DNA of 64,000 nt, taken from Chitinophaga pinensis. GTDB taxonomy: Bacteria > Bacteroidota > Bacteroidia > Chitinophagales > Chitinophagaceae. Positions 62,858-64,000 of this stretch are shown here, piece after piece. A model generated the notes under the pieces. It worked only from the letters and a program-made list of their open reading frames with translations, was not told the origin of the DNA and made no database searches. The stretch's first letter is position 1; each line of letters opens with the position of its first letter. The stretch is taken from contig LR632930.1 in assembly GCA_902167325.1 (NCBI GenBank), positions 5,580,001 through 5,644,000 on the forward strand, in the 5' to 3' direction. Position numbers and translations under genes: made by a program.

Positions 62858-63910
62858 TTACTTCACGTCTTCATAACTCAGCTCGCAATAGAAGCGGCCT
62901 TCGTTAGTACCGAGGGCATCCATAGCGGCATCACTCAGTTTGATGATGAGGTTGGCGTTGGCTTTGAGTTGCGGAATAGCGTCAAGAACTTTAGCGTAAA
63001 CAGACCTTCCGTTGAGGGGATTGGTCACTTTTACGATGGTGCCGCGGGGGGCAGCGTTGTGCAGGGCGTAATATTTGCCTGAACCTACCACCGCATTGCT
63101 TTTGAACCACGAACCGGGACCTTTCTCTTTCGTTACATCACGTCCGTTACCGGTTTGCTGGTTAAAGGCAGGTTCAAATCCGCCTTCCGGCACCTCAGGC
63201 GTACGGCCCAGGCTGGTAGGTGCTTTCTCCACAGGCCTTGTTTCTGGAGCTGCCGGCTGGCTGGGAGGCGTTACCGGTTTGGTTTCAGGAGCAGGAGCCT
63301 GCGATTTGGGCTTTGTTTCCGGAGCGGCCGTTTGGCTGGAGGAGACTACGGGTTTTGTTTCCTGTGGTGCAGGTTGCGGTTTGGTCTCTGCCGGTTTGGG
63401 AGCAGGAGCTGCCGTAACATCCGCAGGTGCGGGCACGGGGGCTGTGGGCAATACCACAGACTGGCCGCTGCCTTTCACATAGCCTACGATCAGAAAAGCA
63501 TCTTTCTGCACACCATCGCCGGTAAGGCGGTTCCAGTCCCGCACATTGTCCAGCGGCACTTTGCCGTAATTGACATGAATGCGGTAGAGGGTTTCCTTTT
63601 CTGCGACGCGGTGATATACCGGGCGCACGCCGGCGCCGGCACTTTTCGTTTGCACGAAGTTGTTCTTGTTGAGGGGAATGAGGACCGCTTTGCCAAGGCT
63701 CAGCCCTGTAGCCATATCCATCTTGTTCCTTGCCGCAATCTCCTTGGGGCTAAGGCCGTAAGCCCTTCCGAGGCTGTACCAGGTCTCTCCTTTCTTCACG
63801 GAATGTGTCAAATAGAGATCGGGCGAAGCGCCCTGTACCAATAGCGTATCCTGTGCGGCTACCCTTATTGTACCGGCCATCAACACACCCAACATTACTG
63901 ACTTTAACAT
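62858..63910 (-). CDS. Secreted LysM protein with C-terminal RlpA-like domain
   Basis: The start at 63910 (MLKSVMLGVLMAGTIRVAAQ, signal peptide) gives 350 residues. A first LysM (HSVKKGETWYSLGRAYGLSP) and a second (HRVAEKETLYRIHVNYGKVP) bind peptidoglycan. A long Pro/Lys/Thr/Glu-rich linker with repeated ETKP units follows (about 160-245). The last 85 residues resemble the double-psi beta-barrel of RlpA (GKYYALHNAAPRGTIVKVTN, NGRSVYAKVLD). RlpA proteins cleave glycan strands lacking stem peptides, but activity here is unproven. The window ends 90 bp later with no further gene. Confidence 0.85.
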   Translation of the reverse strand: MLKSVMLGVLMAGTIRVAAQDTLLVQGASPDLYLTHSVKKGETWYSLGRAYGLSPKEIAARNKMDMATGLSLGKAVLIPLNKNNFVQTKSAGAGVRPVYHRVAEKETLYRIHVNYGKVPLDNVRDWNRLTGDGVQKDAFLIVGYVKGSGQSVVLPTAPVPAPADVTAAPAPKPAETKPQPAPQETKPVVSSSQTAAPETKPKSQAPAPETKPVTPPSQPAAPETRPVEKAPTSLGRTPEVPEGGFEPAFNQQTGNGRDVTKEKGPGSWFKSNAVVGSGKYYALHNAAPRGTIVKVTNPLNGRSVYAKVLDAIPQLKANANLIIKLSDAAMDALGTNEGRFYCELSYEDVK

Positions 63911-64000
63911 ATTTACTAATACTTTAAGGGAACGAATATAAAAGTTTCCATCCAATTTCTGCTGCCGGGCGTGGAAAGTAAATATCCACGCGGTTTATGC

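Noticed and set aside
63190..63430. Tandem DNA repeat in the LysM gene
   Set aside because: The repetition reflects ETKP-type units in a flexible Pro/Lys-rich linker, a common feature of envelope proteins, not a separate element.

Overview
The window looks like a chromosomal segment of a Chitinophaga-like member of the Bacteroidota. The evidence is a SusC/SusD pair with its own ECF sigma factor and FecR anti-sigma factor, many lipoproteins, several starts preceded by the Bacteroidota -7 promoter consensus TAnnTTTG, and almost no Shine-Dalgarno sequences. Most of the window is GC-rich. Positions 35089-49242 are visibly AT-rich and form a genomic island.

Layout. 243-6046 is a tight five-gene operon: a flavin disulfide reductase, an ABC ATPase, a permease fused to a substrate-binding domain, EgtB and EgtD. 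It appears to combine ergothioneine synthesis with thiol or betaine transport, and its binding domain has its two lobes in circularly permuted order. 6836-14342 is a SusCD outer-membrane uptake locus with FecR and an ECF sigma factor. It is followed by an aldo/keto reductase and a secreted GH20 hexosaminidase. 17694-34937 holds dispersed metabolic and housekeeping genes: an amidohydrolase, a GlxA-type regulator, a 3-hydroxyacyl-CoA dehydrogenase, Mrp, an FMN-binding protein, a secreted Gfo/Idh oxidoreductase with a TIM-barrel isomerase, PyrF, glutaryl-CoA dehydrogenase, ApbE, envelope proteins and a DUF2130 nuclease-like protein.

35074-49256 is an island integrated at the 3' end of a tRNA-Leu(GAG) gene. 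A 15-bp direct repeat marks both ends. From left to right it carries a possible HEPN-like protein, a CoiA-like nuclease, a broken AbiGi-like remnant, an operon of SF2 helicase-nuclease, HamA-like nuclease and HamB-like helicase, a large serine recombinase and an extra tRNA-Leu(GAG). An IS256-family element (38399-39735) has inserted into the HamB-like gene. The 8-bp target duplication ATCCTGAA is intact, and removing the element and one duplication restores a single frame of about 999 codons. This defence operon is the best candidate for an undescribed system.

49380-63910 is ordinary chromosome again: a sensor kinase, a glycosyltransferase, tRNA-Gly(GCC), a DUF6786-like lipoprotein, YigZ, RibD, PrmC, ExbD/ExbB, PepT, an FKBP-type isomerase, a NamZ-like muramidase, Fmt and a LysM/RlpA-like envelope protein. 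Two intergenic regions (19264-19350 and 52064-52335) contain degenerate repeats phased at 11 or 22 bp that no gene explains.
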